Assembly: GCA_034428935.1 (NCBI GenBank) | Contig: DAOUHB010000203.1 | Coordinates: 1 to 16,868, forward strand | DNA length: 16,868 nucleotides | Direction: 5' to 3' | DNA from: JAAYZQ01 sp034428935 | GTDB taxonomy: Bacteria > Chloroflexota > Anaerolineae > JAAYZQ01 | In this document: positions 1-7,158 of the stretch, piece by piece | Layout: each line of letters starts with the position of its first letter | Numbering within the stretch: the stretch's first letter is position 1 | Translations under genes and position numbers: made by a program | Notes under the pieces: model-generated | The model's input: the letters and a program-made list of their open reading frames with translations, nothing else | Told to the model about the DNA's origin: nothing | The model's database searches: none

Positions 1-99
1 GGCACGCTCCCGCATGTAGGGCCGGGAATCACGACGCAGTACCCTTTCCAACTCAGCGCGTTGATTCTCGCTCAACCTCAGGTAGCGGCGTTTCGGCAT
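1..99 (-). CDS. IS630-like transposase / HTH protein, N-terminal fragment (runs off window)
   Basis: Only the first 33 codons are present; the gene continues beyond the left edge. The peptide begins MPKRRYLRLSENQRAELERV and continues as charged helical sequence (LRRDSRPYMRERA). From memory this resembles the N-terminus of helix-turn-helix proteins and IS630-family transposases common in Chloroflexota and cyanobacteria, where it precedes a DNA-binding HTH. The ATG at 99-97 has a good ribosome site, AGGTGG (complement of 106-111), six bases upstream. A near-consensus promoter lies just behind it. The adjoining palindromic repeats fit a mobile-element neighbourhood. The catalytic DDE domain is outside the window, so transposase and stand-alone HTH protein cannot be separated. 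Confidence 0.6.
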   Translation of the reverse strand, partial: MPKRRYLRLSENQRAELERVLRRDSRPYMRERA

Positions 100-128
100 G
101 TCGCACCACCTATGCGTGAAGTCCCCAT

Positions 129-157
129 ATTATCCTATTACCCTATTGAATTGTCAA
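129..157 (-). promoter_or_regulatory. Sigma70-type promoter for the leftward HTH/transposase gene
   Basis: On the minus strand the -35 box is a perfect TTGACA (complement of 152-157). It is followed by a 17-base spacer and GATAAT (complement of 129-134), five of six matches to TATAAT. The box sits in a short AT-rich island unlike the surrounding DNA. Transcription would begin near 122, leaving a leader of about 20 bases that contains the AGGTGG ribosome site. Confidence 0.7.
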
Positions 158-164
158 AGTTCAT

Positions 165-202
165 AAGCGCGCACTACGAACGCGAGCCCAGATCGGCGGC
201 TA
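165..202 (+). repeat. Truncated partial copy of the palindromic repeat element
   Basis: These 38 bases match 271-308 with three differences (positions 183, 188 and 194). They contain the right arm of the palindromic element, ending in CACTACGAAC, plus about 20 bases of following sequence ending in GGCGGCTA. The left part of the element is missing here. It looks like the remnant of a neighbouring copy in a tandem arrangement with a 106-base offset. Confidence 0.75.
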
Positions 203-206
203 ACAC

Positions 207-287
207 GTTGTCGGAGAGGCGCTTGCTTGCAGGTTCGTAGTGGGCGATTTATCGCCCAAGAAGCGCGCTGAAGCGCGCACTACGAAC
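207..287 (+). repeat. Palindromic repeat element, copy 1 (upstream of moaC)
   Basis: This 81-base unit recurs at 873-953 with a constant 666-base offset and four differences (220, 229, 230, 232). The 55-base core at 233-287 is identical in both copies. It folds as a three-way junction. A 9-bp outer stem pairs GTTCGTAGT (233-241) with ACTACGAAC (279-287). Inside lie the hairpin GGGCGAT-TT-ATCGCCC (242-257), the linker AAGAA, and the hairpin GCGCGCT-GA-AGCGCGC (263-278). The two hairpins abut the outer stem directly. It resembles REP- or MITE-like dispersed elements. No target-site duplication is evident. Confidence 0.85.
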
Positions 288-327
288 GGGAGCGCAGATT
301 GGCGGCTAGGGAAAGGCAGGGAAAGGC

Positions 328-837
328 GTGAGGGGCAAGCGGTTGAGCCACGTCGACGAGGCGGGCCGGGCCCGCATGGTGGACGTGGGGGCCAAGGCCG
401 AGACGGAGCGAGCCGCCGTCGCGGCGGGGCGCATCACCATGCTGCCGGCGACCCTGGCCCTGGTGCGCGCCGGCGAGGCGCGCAAGGGCGATGTGCTGAC
501 GGTGGCACAGATCGCCGGCATCCAGGCGGCCAAGCGAACCCACGAGTTGATCCCCCTCTGCCATCCCCTGCTGTTGAGCCACGTGGCGGTCACCCTCGAG
601 CCGCGCGAAGAGGCGGGAGAGGCGTGGGTCGAGATCGAGGCCACCGTGCGCTGCACGGGCAAGACCGGCGCCGAGATGGAAGCATTGACGGCCGTCAGCG
701 TGGCGGCATTGACGGTCTATGACATGTGCAAGGCCGTGGACCGGGGGATGCGCATCGGCGACGTGCGCCTGGTGCACAAGAGCGGCGGCAAGAGCGGCGA
801 GTGGCACGAGGGGGATCCTACGACTCCGGCGGAGTGA
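328..837 (+). CDS. moaC: Cyclic pyranopterin monophosphate synthase MoaC
   Basis: MoaC converts (8S)-3',8-cyclo-7,8-dihydro-GTP, the MoaA product, to cyclic pyranopterin monophosphate in molybdenum cofactor synthesis, in the cytoplasm. The 169-residue product has the family length and its signature stretches: KRTHELIPLCHPL (residues 69-81) and the catalytic block from GAEMEAL (114-120) to YDMCKAVD (131-138), with the conserved Asp132 and Lys135. The start taken is GTG at 328 with AGGGA upstream (318-322). A TTG at 343 behind GAGGGG (329-334) is a credible alternative and would begin MSHVDEAGRARMVDV. The stop is TGA at 835-837. Palindromic repeats lie on both sides, and the next gene encodes a MOSC protein, also linked to molybdenum cofactor. 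MoaA and other moa genes are not in the window. Confidence 0.95.
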   Translation: MRGKRLSHVDEAGRARMVDVGAKAETERAAVAAGRITMLPATLALVRAGEARKGDVLTVAQIAGIQAAKRTHELIPLCHPLLLSHVAVTLEPREEAGEAWVEIEATVRCTGKTGAEMEALTAVSVAALTVYDMCKAVDRGMRIGDVRLVHKSGGKSGEWHEGDPTTPAE

Positions 838-872
838 CGGCACCGGGCAGGACAGGACAGCAACGCTAGAAG

Positions 873-953
873 GTTGTCGGAGAGGTGCTTGCTTATACGT
901 TCGTAGTGGGCGATTTATCGCCCAAGAAGCGCGCTGAAGCGCGCACTACGAAC
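873..953 (+). repeat. Palindromic repeat element, copy 2 (upstream of the MOSC gene)
   Basis: This is a direct-orientation copy of 207-287. The core at 899-953 is base-for-base identical to 233-287, with the same outer stem and two internal 16-base hairpins (908-923 and 929-944). It fills most of the gap between moaC and the MOSC gene. The palindrome ends 42 bases before the MOSC start, almost the same distance (40 bases) as copy 1 from the moaC start. Confidence 0.85.
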
Positions 954-995
954 GGGCTCTGCGAGAGGCTTATAGAAGGGACGATTCGCACACCC

Positions 996-1454
996 ATGAG
1001 TGGAGAGCAGGCCCTACCGAGGGGCAAAGTGCTGGCGGTTTGCACCAGCGAGCGCAAGGGGATTCGCAAACGCGACGTTGGCGAGGCCGAGCTGCGGCCC
1101 GATTGGGGCATCGTGGGAGACGCCCACGCCGCCGACTGGCATCGCCAGGTAAGCCTGTTGGCCTGGGAGAGCATCGAGAAGATGCGGGCCCTGGGCCTGA
1201 ACGTCAACACCGGCAGCTTTGCCGAGAACATTACCACGGAAGGCATCAACCTGGTGGACCTGCCCATCGGCACCCGGCTGCGGCTGGGCGAGACGCTGGT
1301 GGAGGTAACCCAGATCGGGAAGGAGTGCCACTCGCGCTGCGCCATCTATGCCCAGGCCGGCGATTGTGTCATGCCCCGGGAGGGCATCTTTGTGCGCGTG
1401 CACCAGGGAGGCAGGGTGCGGGCCGGCGACGTCATTGCCGTGGAGGCCGATTGA
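996..1454 (+). CDS. MOSC domain-containing protein
   Basis: The 152-residue product is a stand-alone MOSC domain, related to the C-terminus of molybdenum cofactor sulfurases and to YiiM-like proteins, which handle sulfur or bind molybdenum cofactor. Visible hallmarks are GIVGDAHAADWHRQVSLL (residues 38-55), GSFAENITTEGI (73-84), LPIGTRLRLGE (89-99) and GKECHSRC (108-115), whose Cys111 is the conserved MOSC cysteine. The ATG at 996 is chosen because upstream codons would translate the palindromic repeat. The nearest purine-rich ribosome site (GAAGGG, 975-980) is 15 bases away, longer than usual. The substrate is unknown. Its place between moaC and larC, overlapping the larC start, suggests a role in metal-cofactor maturation. 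Confidence 0.88.
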   Translation: MSGEQALPRGKVLAVCTSERKGIRKRDVGEAELRPDWGIVGDAHAADWHRQVSLLAWESIEKMRALGLNVNTGSFAENITTEGINLVDLPIGTRLRLGETLVEVTQIGKECHSRCAIYAQAGDCVMPREGIFVRVHQGGRVRAGDVIAVEAD

Positions 1455-2620
1455 TCGCCTATTTCGACTGCTTCGGGGGCGCCAGCGGCGACATGCTCCT
1501 CGGCGCGCTGCTGGACGCCGGCCTCGCGCTGGACGACCTCCGGGCGGACCTGGCGCAGCTGGGCGTGGGGGGCTACCGGCTGGCGGCGGAGCGCGTCACC
1601 CGGCGGGGGCTGACGGGCACCCACCTGCACGTCGACATCGAGCCCGGCGACCGGCCGGCCCGCCATCCTTCCGACGTGGAGGCCATCGTCGGCGGAAGCA
1701 ACCTGCCGCCGCGGGTGGTGGCGCGGTCCCTGGCCGTCTTCCGGCGCATCGCCCGGGCGGAGGCAGCCATCCACGGCACGAGCGTGGAGCAGGTCCACTT
1801 TCACGAGATCGGCGCCGTGGACAGCCTGGTGGACGTCGTGGGGTTTGCCGCCGGGCTGGAACGCCTGGGCGTGGACGAGGTCTATGCCTCGCCGCTGCCC
1901 CTGGGCAGCGGCACGGTCGAGACCGAGCACGGCCGGCTGCCGGTGCCGGCGCCTGCCACCCTGGCCTTGCTGGCCGAGGTGGGCGCGCCCACGCTGCCCG
2001 GCCCCGGCCCGGGCGAGCTGGTGACGCCGACGGGCGCCGGGCTCCTGGCCGAGCTGGCGACCTTCGAGCGGCCGGCCATGGCCGTGGGGCGGGTGGGCTA
2101 CGGCTTTGGCACCAGGGAGTATCCCTGGGCCAACGCGCTGCGGGCCTGGCTGGGCGAGCCCTTGCCGGCGGCAGGCCCGGAGGCGGACCAGGTGGTAGAG
2201 ATGGCGTGCAACCTGGACAACGCCAGTGGCGAGGTCCTGGGCTACGTCCTGGAGCGCCTCATGGAAGCCGGCGCCCTCGACGCCTGGTTCACGCCCATCC
2301 AGATGAAAAAGAACCGGCCGGCCGTCAAGCTCTCCGTCCTGGCCCGGCCGGAGGACCAGGCCCGGCTGGTCGACCTGATCCTGCGGGAAACGCCCACGCT
2401 GGGGTTGCGCTACCAGGTCCTGTCCCGCGCCGTCGCGGGGCGCGAGATCCGGGAGGTGGAGACGCCCTGGGGAACGGTGCGCGTCAAGGTCAAGCTGCTG
2501 GCCGGCAGGCCGGTGGCGGCGGCGCCCGAGTACGACGATTGTGCCCGCCTGGCGGCCGGGGCGGGCGTTCCCCTGGCGCAAGTGATGGAGGCGGCCCGCC
2601 GGGCAGCCCGGCCAGTCTAG
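1451..2620 (+). CDS. larC: Nickel-pincer cofactor biosynthesis protein LarC (full length, LarC1+LarC2)
   Basis: LarC is the CTP-dependent cyclometallase that inserts nickel into the pincer nucleotide cofactor of lactate racemase and related enzymes. This 389-residue product holds both halves. The LarC1 region starts IAYFDCFGGASGDMLLGALL and includes EQVHFHEIGAVD, PVPAPAT and LVTPTGAG. The LarC2 region includes NLDNASGEVLGYV, FTPIQMKKNRPAVKLSVL and the C-terminal PEYDDCARLA. The start is TTG at 1451, four bases behind GGAGG (1442-1446) and overlapping the MOSC stop as TTGA; it matches the family N-terminus. In Lactiplantibacillus plantarum the two halves are joined by ribosomal frameshifting; here the frame is continuous. 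LarB, LarE and LarA are not in the window, so the target enzyme is unknown. Confidence 0.9.
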   Translation: MIAYFDCFGGASGDMLLGALLDAGLALDDLRADLAQLGVGGYRLAAERVTRRGLTGTHLHVDIEPGDRPARHPSDVEAIVGGSNLPPRVVARSLAVFRRIARAEAAIHGTSVEQVHFHEIGAVDSLVDVVGFAAGLERLGVDEVYASPLPLGSGTVETEHGRLPVPAPATLALLAEVGAPTLPGPGPGELVTPTGAGLLAELATFERPAMAVGRVGYGFGTREYPWANALRAWLGEPLPAAGPEADQVVEMACNLDNASGEVLGYVLERLMEAGALDAWFTPIQMKKNRPAVKLSVLARPEDQARLVDLILRETPTLGLRYQVLSRAVAGREIREVETPWGTVRVKVKLLAGRPVAAAPEYDDCARLAAGAGVPLAQVMEAARRAARPV

Positions 2621-2632
2621 GGCTCCCCGTCC

Positions 2633-3985
2633 GTGGCCGGCCCGTCCTTTCCCCGTTTTCAGCCCTTCCTGCGGCGCGCCCTGCTCCGGTTCCTGCAGGC
2701 CGACCAGCCCTTTGTCTCCGGCGGCGAGGCCGAGACAGCCGCGGAGGTAGAGCGCCACTACCGCTGGAACCTGGCCATGAACCTGCTGGATGGCGGCATC
2801 TTCTGGTTCGGCCTGAGCTTTATCTCCGCCACCACCATCCTGCCCCTCTTTGTCACCAAGCTGACGGACAGCACCTTTGCCGTGGGCCTGGTGGCGGTCA
2901 TCTCGTCGGCGGGCTGGTTCCTGCCGCAGATGTTCGCCGCCCACTGGATCGAGCGGCTGCCCCGCATGGTGCCGGTCGTCGCCCGGGCCGGCTTTTTCCT
3001 GGAACGGGTGCCGGTGTGGCTGCTGGTGGGGGCGGCGCTGCTGGCCGGCTCGCAGCCGGCGCTGGCCCTGGTCGTGTTTTTCGTCGTCTACCTGTGGCGC
3101 GGGCTGGGGGGCGGCGTGGTGGCTCCGGCCTGGCAGGACATGATCGCCCGCTGCTTTCCCGTCGACCGCCGCGGCCGGTTCCTGGGCACGGCCAGCTTTC
3201 TGGGGGCCGCGGCGGCGGTGGCGGGCGCGGCGTTGAGCGCCTGGCTGTTGGAGCAGTTGCCCTTCCCCCAGAACTTTGCGGCCACCTTTGCCATCGCCGG
3301 CCTGGCAGTTACGTTAAGCTGGTTCTTCCTGTCGCGGACGCGGGAGCCGGCGCAGCCGCCCTCCCGGCGTCCGGTCGAGCGGGAGCGCCTGTTGGCGCGG
3401 CTGCCCCGCGTCGTGCGCAGCGACGCCAACTTTCGCCGCTTTCTCTCGGCGCGCTGGCTGCTGGCCCTGGGGGGCATGGGCACCGGCTTCCTGACAGTCG
3501 CCGCCGTGAACCGCTGGCAGGTGCCCGACTCGACGGTCGGCCTGTTTACCACCGCCCTCTGGATCGGCGAGACAGTGGGCTATCTCTGCTTTGGCCTGCT
3601 CATCGACCGCTTTGGCAACAAGCTCGCCCTGGAGCTGGGCGCGGGGGCCCTGGCGGCGGCCTTTCTCCTGGCCCTGCTGGCGCCGGCACCGGCGTGGTAT
3701 TACGTCGTCTTTGGCCTGGTGGGCGTCCACCTGGCCGCGCTCCTCAGCTCGGGCATCCTGGTGACCATGGAGTTCTCGGGGCCCGAGCAGAGGCCGACCT
3801 ACGTGGGCATCGCCAACAGCACCGTGGGGCTGGTGAACATGACCGCGCCCCTCATCGGCGCCTGGCTGGCGACGGTGGGCTACGGAACGCTGTTTGCCGC
3901 CAGCGCGGCGGTTAGCCTGGCCGGCCTGGGCGCCCTGCATTGGGCCGTGCGCGAGCCGCGATGGAGCGTGGCGGGCGGGGCGTAG
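2633..3985 (+). CDS. Major facilitator superfamily (MFS) transporter
   Basis: The 450-residue membrane protein has about 12 hydrophobic segments in two halves, separated by a charged cytoplasmic loop (TREPAQPPSRRPVERERLL). Before the first segment lies an extended N-terminus of about 45 residues. The inter-helix motif FPVDRRGRFLGTASF and, in the second half, LIDRFGNKLALELG resemble the MFS loop 2-3 and 8-9 signatures. The GTG at 2633, 12 bases after larC, is taken as the start because it gives a complete protein; the AGGG at 2619-2622 could serve as ribosome site. The substrate cannot be read from sequence. The tight spacing behind larC suggests cotranscription, but a metal or cofactor substrate is only a guess. 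Confidence 0.85.
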   Translation: MAGPSFPRFQPFLRRALLRFLQADQPFVSGGEAETAAEVERHYRWNLAMNLLDGGIFWFGLSFISATTILPLFVTKLTDSTFAVGLVAVISSAGWFLPQMFAAHWIERLPRMVPVVARAGFFLERVPVWLLVGAALLAGSQPALALVVFFVVYLWRGLGGGVVAPAWQDMIARCFPVDRRGRFLGTASFLGAAAAVAGAALSAWLLEQLPFPQNFAATFAIAGLAVTLSWFFLSRTREPAQPPSRRPVERERLLARLPRVVRSDANFRRFLSARWLLALGGMGTGFLTVAAVNRWQVPDSTVGLFTTALWIGETVGYLCFGLLIDRFGNKLALELGAGALAAAFLLALLAPAPAWYYVVFGLVGVHLAALLSSGILVTMEFSGPEQRPTYVGIANSTVGLVNMTAPLIGAWLATVGYGTLFAASAAVSLAGLGALHWAVREPRWSVAGGA

Positions 3986-4029
3986 GCCGCCGGCGGCGCG
4001 GCTCTCCGCCGGGTGCGACCCCGGCGCGG

Positions 4030-5286
4030 TTATGGCCGGGGGCGCAGGCGAGGCTCGAAGCGGGCATATTGCCGTGGATTGTGCTCGCGCACGAGCGCCA
4101 GGAGCACGTCGTACAGGTCGTATCGCTCAACGTGGTCCACCACGGCATCGACCACCTCGTTCAAGCTGGGGTCGGCGTCCAGGTCGTCGAGGACGGGCCG
4201 CAGGTCGGAATGGCTCTGGCAGAGCCGTCGCAGCTCCTGGGGTCCAAAGGAAGCCAACAGCAGCTCGCGGAGCACGGCCAGGTCGTAGGGCGGGCGCCGG
4301 ACGGGCAGGAGCGCGCGCCTGCGCCTGAGGGCCAGCACCAGGGCCACGGCAACCAGCACGTTGCCCAGCACCACCGCGCCGACGATCCAGCCCAGGCCCG
4401 GCACACCCCGCGGTTCGGGCGGGCCGACCACGTCGACGGACAGGCTGCGTATCCAGCTCGGGCGCGCCTCGTTGCCCTCGCCAATCCGGTAGGCGCTCAC
4501 GACCAGGACGTAGGTGCCGGGGCGCTCTGGCGCCTGCACGTTCCAGGCCCACACCGTGGCCACGTTGACCTCGTCGATGTCGATGGCCTGGGTTGCCGGG
4601 TAGAGGTCCTCAACCGCAAAGCCCAGGGAGTGGAGCTCGATGCGCATGGTGCCGGCGACCAGGATCGTCGCCCGGTAGCGGTTCAGCTCGCCGGCGACGG
4701 CCGGGGCATCGGGCGGGATCTCGACCCGTTCGACCTCGATGGGGACGAGGGAGGCGAGCATGGCCGGCACGTACACCGACAGGACCACGACGTCGCTGGA
4801 GCCGGCGGTCATGCGGATGGGATATTCGATGTTGACCTCGCCAAGCGTCGAGACGTCCGTGATCTCGGTGCCCTCGTTTGTCTCCACCTGTACCGTGGGC
4901 GTGGGCGTGGGTGTTGCAGCGCCGGCCGCGGTTCCGGTCGGGCCGGGGCCCGGCCTTTCCGTCGGGGTCTGGCGTGCGGCAGCGGTGCTGGGGGGCGTGC
5001 GCGTCGCAGTCACCAGCGGGACGAGGACCGAGGGGCTCGGCGGGGGCGTCCTGGTCGCCGTTTCCTCCTCGGGCACCGTTACCTCCGCGACCGGGGTTTC
5101 CTCCGCGGTCGCCGTGGGCATCGGCCCGGAACCCAGGACCAGGAACAGGGCCGAGGCGGCCAGGGCCAGGACGAGCAAGACGGCCGCCAGGAGCAGCCAG
5201 GGCCAGGCGCCGCGCCCCCGCTGCCGGGGCGGGCCGCCGGACGAGCGGCCGGCGTTGACCTCTGGGTCCCGTACCCCTTTGCCCAT
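4030..5286 (-). CDS. Membrane-anchored receptor-like protein with cytoplasmic death-like (effector-associated) domain
   Basis: The 418-residue product has a clear layout. It has a short basic cytoplasmic N-terminus (1-27), a transmembrane helix (about 28-52), and a Thr/Pro-rich low-complexity linker (about 55-132). A beta-rich extracellular domain follows (about 133-288), then a second transmembrane helix (298-320) ending in RRRR. The cytoplasmic C-terminus (about 335-410), with LRELLLASFGPQELRRLC and VVDHVERYDLYDVLLALV, looks all-helical. It resembles the death-fold effector-associated domains that couple sensors to NTPases, proteases or TIR effectors in Chloroflexota and cyanobacteria. The start is ATG at 5286 with GGAGG nine bases upstream; the stop is TAA. 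It is monocistronic, convergent with the MFS gene and divergent from the nitroreductase gene. Function is unknown; a signalling or adaptor role is inferred. Confidence 0.7.
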   Translation of the reverse strand: MGKGVRDPEVNAGRSSGGPPRQRGRGAWPWLLLAAVLLVLALAASALFLVLGSGPMPTATAEETPVAEVTVPEEETATRTPPPSPSVLVPLVTATRTPPSTAAARQTPTERPGPGPTGTAAGAATPTPTPTVQVETNEGTEITDVSTLGEVNIEYPIRMTAGSSDVVVLSVYVPAMLASLVPIEVERVEIPPDAPAVAGELNRYRATILVAGTMRIELHSLGFAVEDLYPATQAIDIDEVNVATVWAWNVQAPERPGTYVLVVSAYRIGEGNEARPSWIRSLSVDVVGPPEPRGVPGLGWIVGAVVLGNVLVAVALVLALRRRRALLPVRRPPYDLAVLRELLLASFGPQELRRLCQSHSDLRPVLDDLDADPSLNEVVDAVVDHVERYDLYDVLLALVREHNPRQYARFEPRLRPRP

Positions 5287-5314
5287 CTACCTGTTCCTCC
5301 ACGCTGTTGACCGT

Positions 5315-5343
5315 ATTATACCACCAGGGGTGGGAAAAGGCAA
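5315..5343 (-). promoter_or_regulatory. Sigma70-type promoter for the receptor-like gene
   Basis: Reading leftward, TTGCCT (complement of 5338-5343) is followed by a 17-base spacer and a perfect TATAAT (complement of 5315-5320). Initiation near 5308 would give a leader of about 20 bases carrying the GGAGG ribosome site before the ATG at 5286. This is one of the best promoter matches in the window. Confidence 0.65.
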
Positions 5344-5376
5344 TGGGGCATTGGCCGCGCCTTTGCGCCCTGCCCG

Positions 5377-5405
5377 CTGGCCTTTTCCCCCATTCTCCGT
5401 ATAAT
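5377..5405 (+). promoter_or_regulatory. Probable promoter for the nitroreductase-family gene
   Basis: A perfect TATAAT lies at 5400-5405. At a 17-base spacing the -35 position reads CTGGCC (5377-5382), only three matches to consensus. The predicted transcript, starting near 5412, would open with a small GC hairpin (GCCCC-TGCC-GGGGC, 5414-5427), followed by the AGGAGG ribosome site. The weak -35 suggests either a weak promoter or activator dependence. Confidence 0.4.
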
Positions 5406-5459
5406 GGCCCCATGCCCCTGCCGGGGCGGCGCGAGACGAGGAGGGATCAGGAGGCCGTT

Positions 5460-6323
5460 ATGTCACATGGAGCACCCATCACCGAGCTCATCCGCAGGCG
5501 CTATTCGTGCCGCACGTACCTCGCCACACCCATCGGGCCGGACAGGCGCCAGCCCCTGGAGGAGTACCTCCGGCTCATCGCAGAGGGCCCCCTGGGCAGC
5601 CCGTTGCGCTTTGTGCTGGTGGCGGCGAGGGAAAAGGACCGCAGTGCGCTGCGCGGGCTGGGCACCTACGGGTTCATCCGGGGGGCGACGGGCTTTGTGT
5701 TGGGCGCTGTGGGGTCGGCGGAGCACGACATGGAGGATTTCGGCTACGCCGGCGAACAGATCGTGCTGTTGGCGACGGGGCTGGGGCTGGGCTCCTGCTG
5801 GCTGGGCGGGACCTTCCGGCGCAGCCGATTTGCGGAACGGCTGGGGCTGGGCCCGGAGGAGCACATGCCCTGCGTCCTGTCGCTGGGCATCCCCGCCGAC
5901 CGGCGCAGCCTCATCGACAGGCTGTCACACATCGGGGCCGGCTCGGCGCGCCGGCTCCAATGGGAGAGGCTCTTTTTCGACGGCGGTTGGGAGCGGCCCC
6001 TGGACGAGGAGGCAGCCGGCGCCTACGCGACGCCCCTGGAGATGGTGCGCCTGGCGCCCTCGGCGTCGAACCGGCAGCCGTGGCGGGTGCTCCGCCAGGG
6101 CCAGGCGTGGCACTTTTTTCTGCAGCGAACGCCCGGCTATGGCAAGGTCAGCGAGCCGGTCTCGGGCGGCAGCGACCTGCAGCGCGTGGACATGGGCATC
6201 GCCATGTGCCACTTTGAGCTGACGGCCAAGGAGATGGGGCTGGAGGGCCGCTGGACGGTGGACCCGGAGGCGGCCGGCCGGCCGGAGCCGGCCGAGTACG
6301 TGGTGAGCTGGCTGGCAGGCTGA
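5460..6323 (+). CDS. Nitroreductase-family protein (TM1586-like, two-domain)
   Basis: The 287-residue product looks like a duplicated nitroreductase-fold protein of the TM1586 type. The N-terminal half begins ITELIRRRYSCRTY (7-20) and contains GYAGEQIVLLATGLGLGSCW (95-114), typical of the nitroreductase core. The second half has EMVRLAPSASNRQPWRVL (194-211) and RVDMGIAMCHFELTAKEMG (242-260). Family members are FMN/NAD(P)H oxidoreductases, although some TM1586-like proteins do not bind flavin strongly. The ATG at 5460 has a perfect AGGAGG six bases upstream, which decides the start over an in-frame ATG at 5412. It is transcribed alone, divergently from the receptor-like gene and convergently with the ECF operon. 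The physiological substrate is unknown. Confidence 0.82.
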   Translation: MSHGAPITELIRRRYSCRTYLATPIGPDRRQPLEEYLRLIAEGPLGSPLRFVLVAAREKDRSALRGLGTYGFIRGATGFVLGAVGSAEHDMEDFGYAGEQIVLLATGLGLGSCWLGGTFRRSRFAERLGLGPEEHMPCVLSLGIPADRRSLIDRLSHIGAGSARRLQWERLFFDGGWERPLDEEAAGAYATPLEMVRLAPSASNRQPWRVLRQGQAWHFFLQRTPGYGKVSEPVSGGSDLQRVDMGIAMCHFELTAKEMGLEGRWTVDPEAAGRPEPAEYVVSWLAG

Positions 6324-6408
6324 CGCCGGGCGAGAAGAGCAGGCCAGAGCCCGCCATGCCAGCGAGGGCTGGCCCGCCGGGCCCTGGCCGAGCAGGGTGC
6401 CGGAAGCG

Positions 6409-7158
6409 TCACTCCTGGGCCGAGGGCATCAGGTCGTCGTCATCCAGGTCGTCGTCCAGGTCGCCCATCCGCTGCCCAACGGGCAGGCCGATCTTGGGCA
6501 GGCCGATGAGCAGCGGGGTGCCGATGATGGCCGCGCCCAGGCTGAACAGCGTCCTCTCCACGGGGGCCAGGGGCAGCGTTGCCAGCCAGATCTCCGGAGG
6601 CAGCCGGAACTGGATGAGAGCCCACAGGGAGCCAAAGGCGTGGTCCGCGATGGTGCCCGCCATGGCAGCCAGGAACACGCCCACAAAAATCCTCCTGCGA
6701 TTCTCGGAGCCGATCCAGTTGGAGGCCACGAGCCAGCCCACCAGGCAGGCGACGATCCCCAGGAGCCAGACGGCCGGCTGGAACCACGCCTCCCGGCCCA
6801 GGGGGACCAGGTACCAGGCGCCGGCAAAGCCCAGGATGATGAGCAGGGGCCAGTACCACCGCCTGGTCATCGCCAGGCCCGCGCAGAAGGCGCCCAGGGT
6901 GGGCACCAGGAACGACAGCGGGCCAAAGAAGGCCGTGTGCGGCGCGATGAGATGGCCGACAAAGGCGCCGATGGCCGCGCACAGCGCACCGGCCACGGGC
7001 CCAAAAAAGATCCCGGCCAGGGGAAAGAGCGCCGAGCTCACGCTGAACGTCGCGCCGGTGCCGATGATGGGAAAGGCGGGCACGAGCATGACGGCAGCAA
7101 TGAGCGCGGCCCAGACGGCAATCACGGCCGGATGGGTGGTCAGCAACCCTTTTTTCAT
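6409..7158 (-). CDS. ECF transporter substrate-binding (S) component, substrate unknown
   Basis: The 249-residue hydrophobic protein has about six membrane segments, and its first half fits ECF S components: FPIIGTGATFSVSSALFPLA (residues 29-48) followed by GIFFGPVAGALCAAIGAFVG (49-68). S components bind the small-molecule substrate and associate with an EcfT-EcfAA' module. It ends in an acidic tail (DLDDDLDDDD, 233-242). The ATG at 7158 overlaps the EcfA2 stop as ATGA, with AGGAGA as ribosome site in a purine-rich stretch. It is the last gene of the operon. I cannot match it to a characterised specificity (biotin, folate, thiamin, cobalt and so on). The pterin-family genes upstream suggest a pterin-, C1-cofactor- or metal-related substrate, as inference only. 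Confidence 0.8.
   Translation of the reverse strand: MKKGLLTTHPAVIAVWAALIAAVMLVPAFPIIGTGATFSVSSALFPLAGIFFGPVAGALCAAIGAFVGHLIAPHTAFFGPLSFLVPTLGAFCAGLAMTRRWYWPLLIILGFAGAWYLVPLGREAWFQPAVWLLGIVACLVGWLVASNWIGSENRRRIFVGVFLAAMAGTIADHAFGSLWALIQFRLPPEIWLATLPLAPVERTLFSLGAAIIGTPLLIGLPKIGLPVGQRMGDLDDDLDDDDLMPSAQE

Noticed and set aside
1346..2944. Long minus-strand open frame opposite larC and the MFS gene
   Set aside because: It crosses gene boundaries and lacks motifs. The plus strand encodes clear LarC and MFS proteins.
3986..3997. Perfect palindrome GCCGCCGGCGGC just after the MFS stop codon as a terminator or operator
   Set aside because: It is a short palindrome of only G and C with no loop and no T-run, expected by chance in DNA of this composition.
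6371..6383. GC hairpin (GGCCC-GCC-GGGCC) in the convergent gap after the nitroreductase and ecfS genes as a terminator
   Set aside because: The stem is only five base pairs and no T-run follows on either strand, so a factor-independent terminator is not supported.
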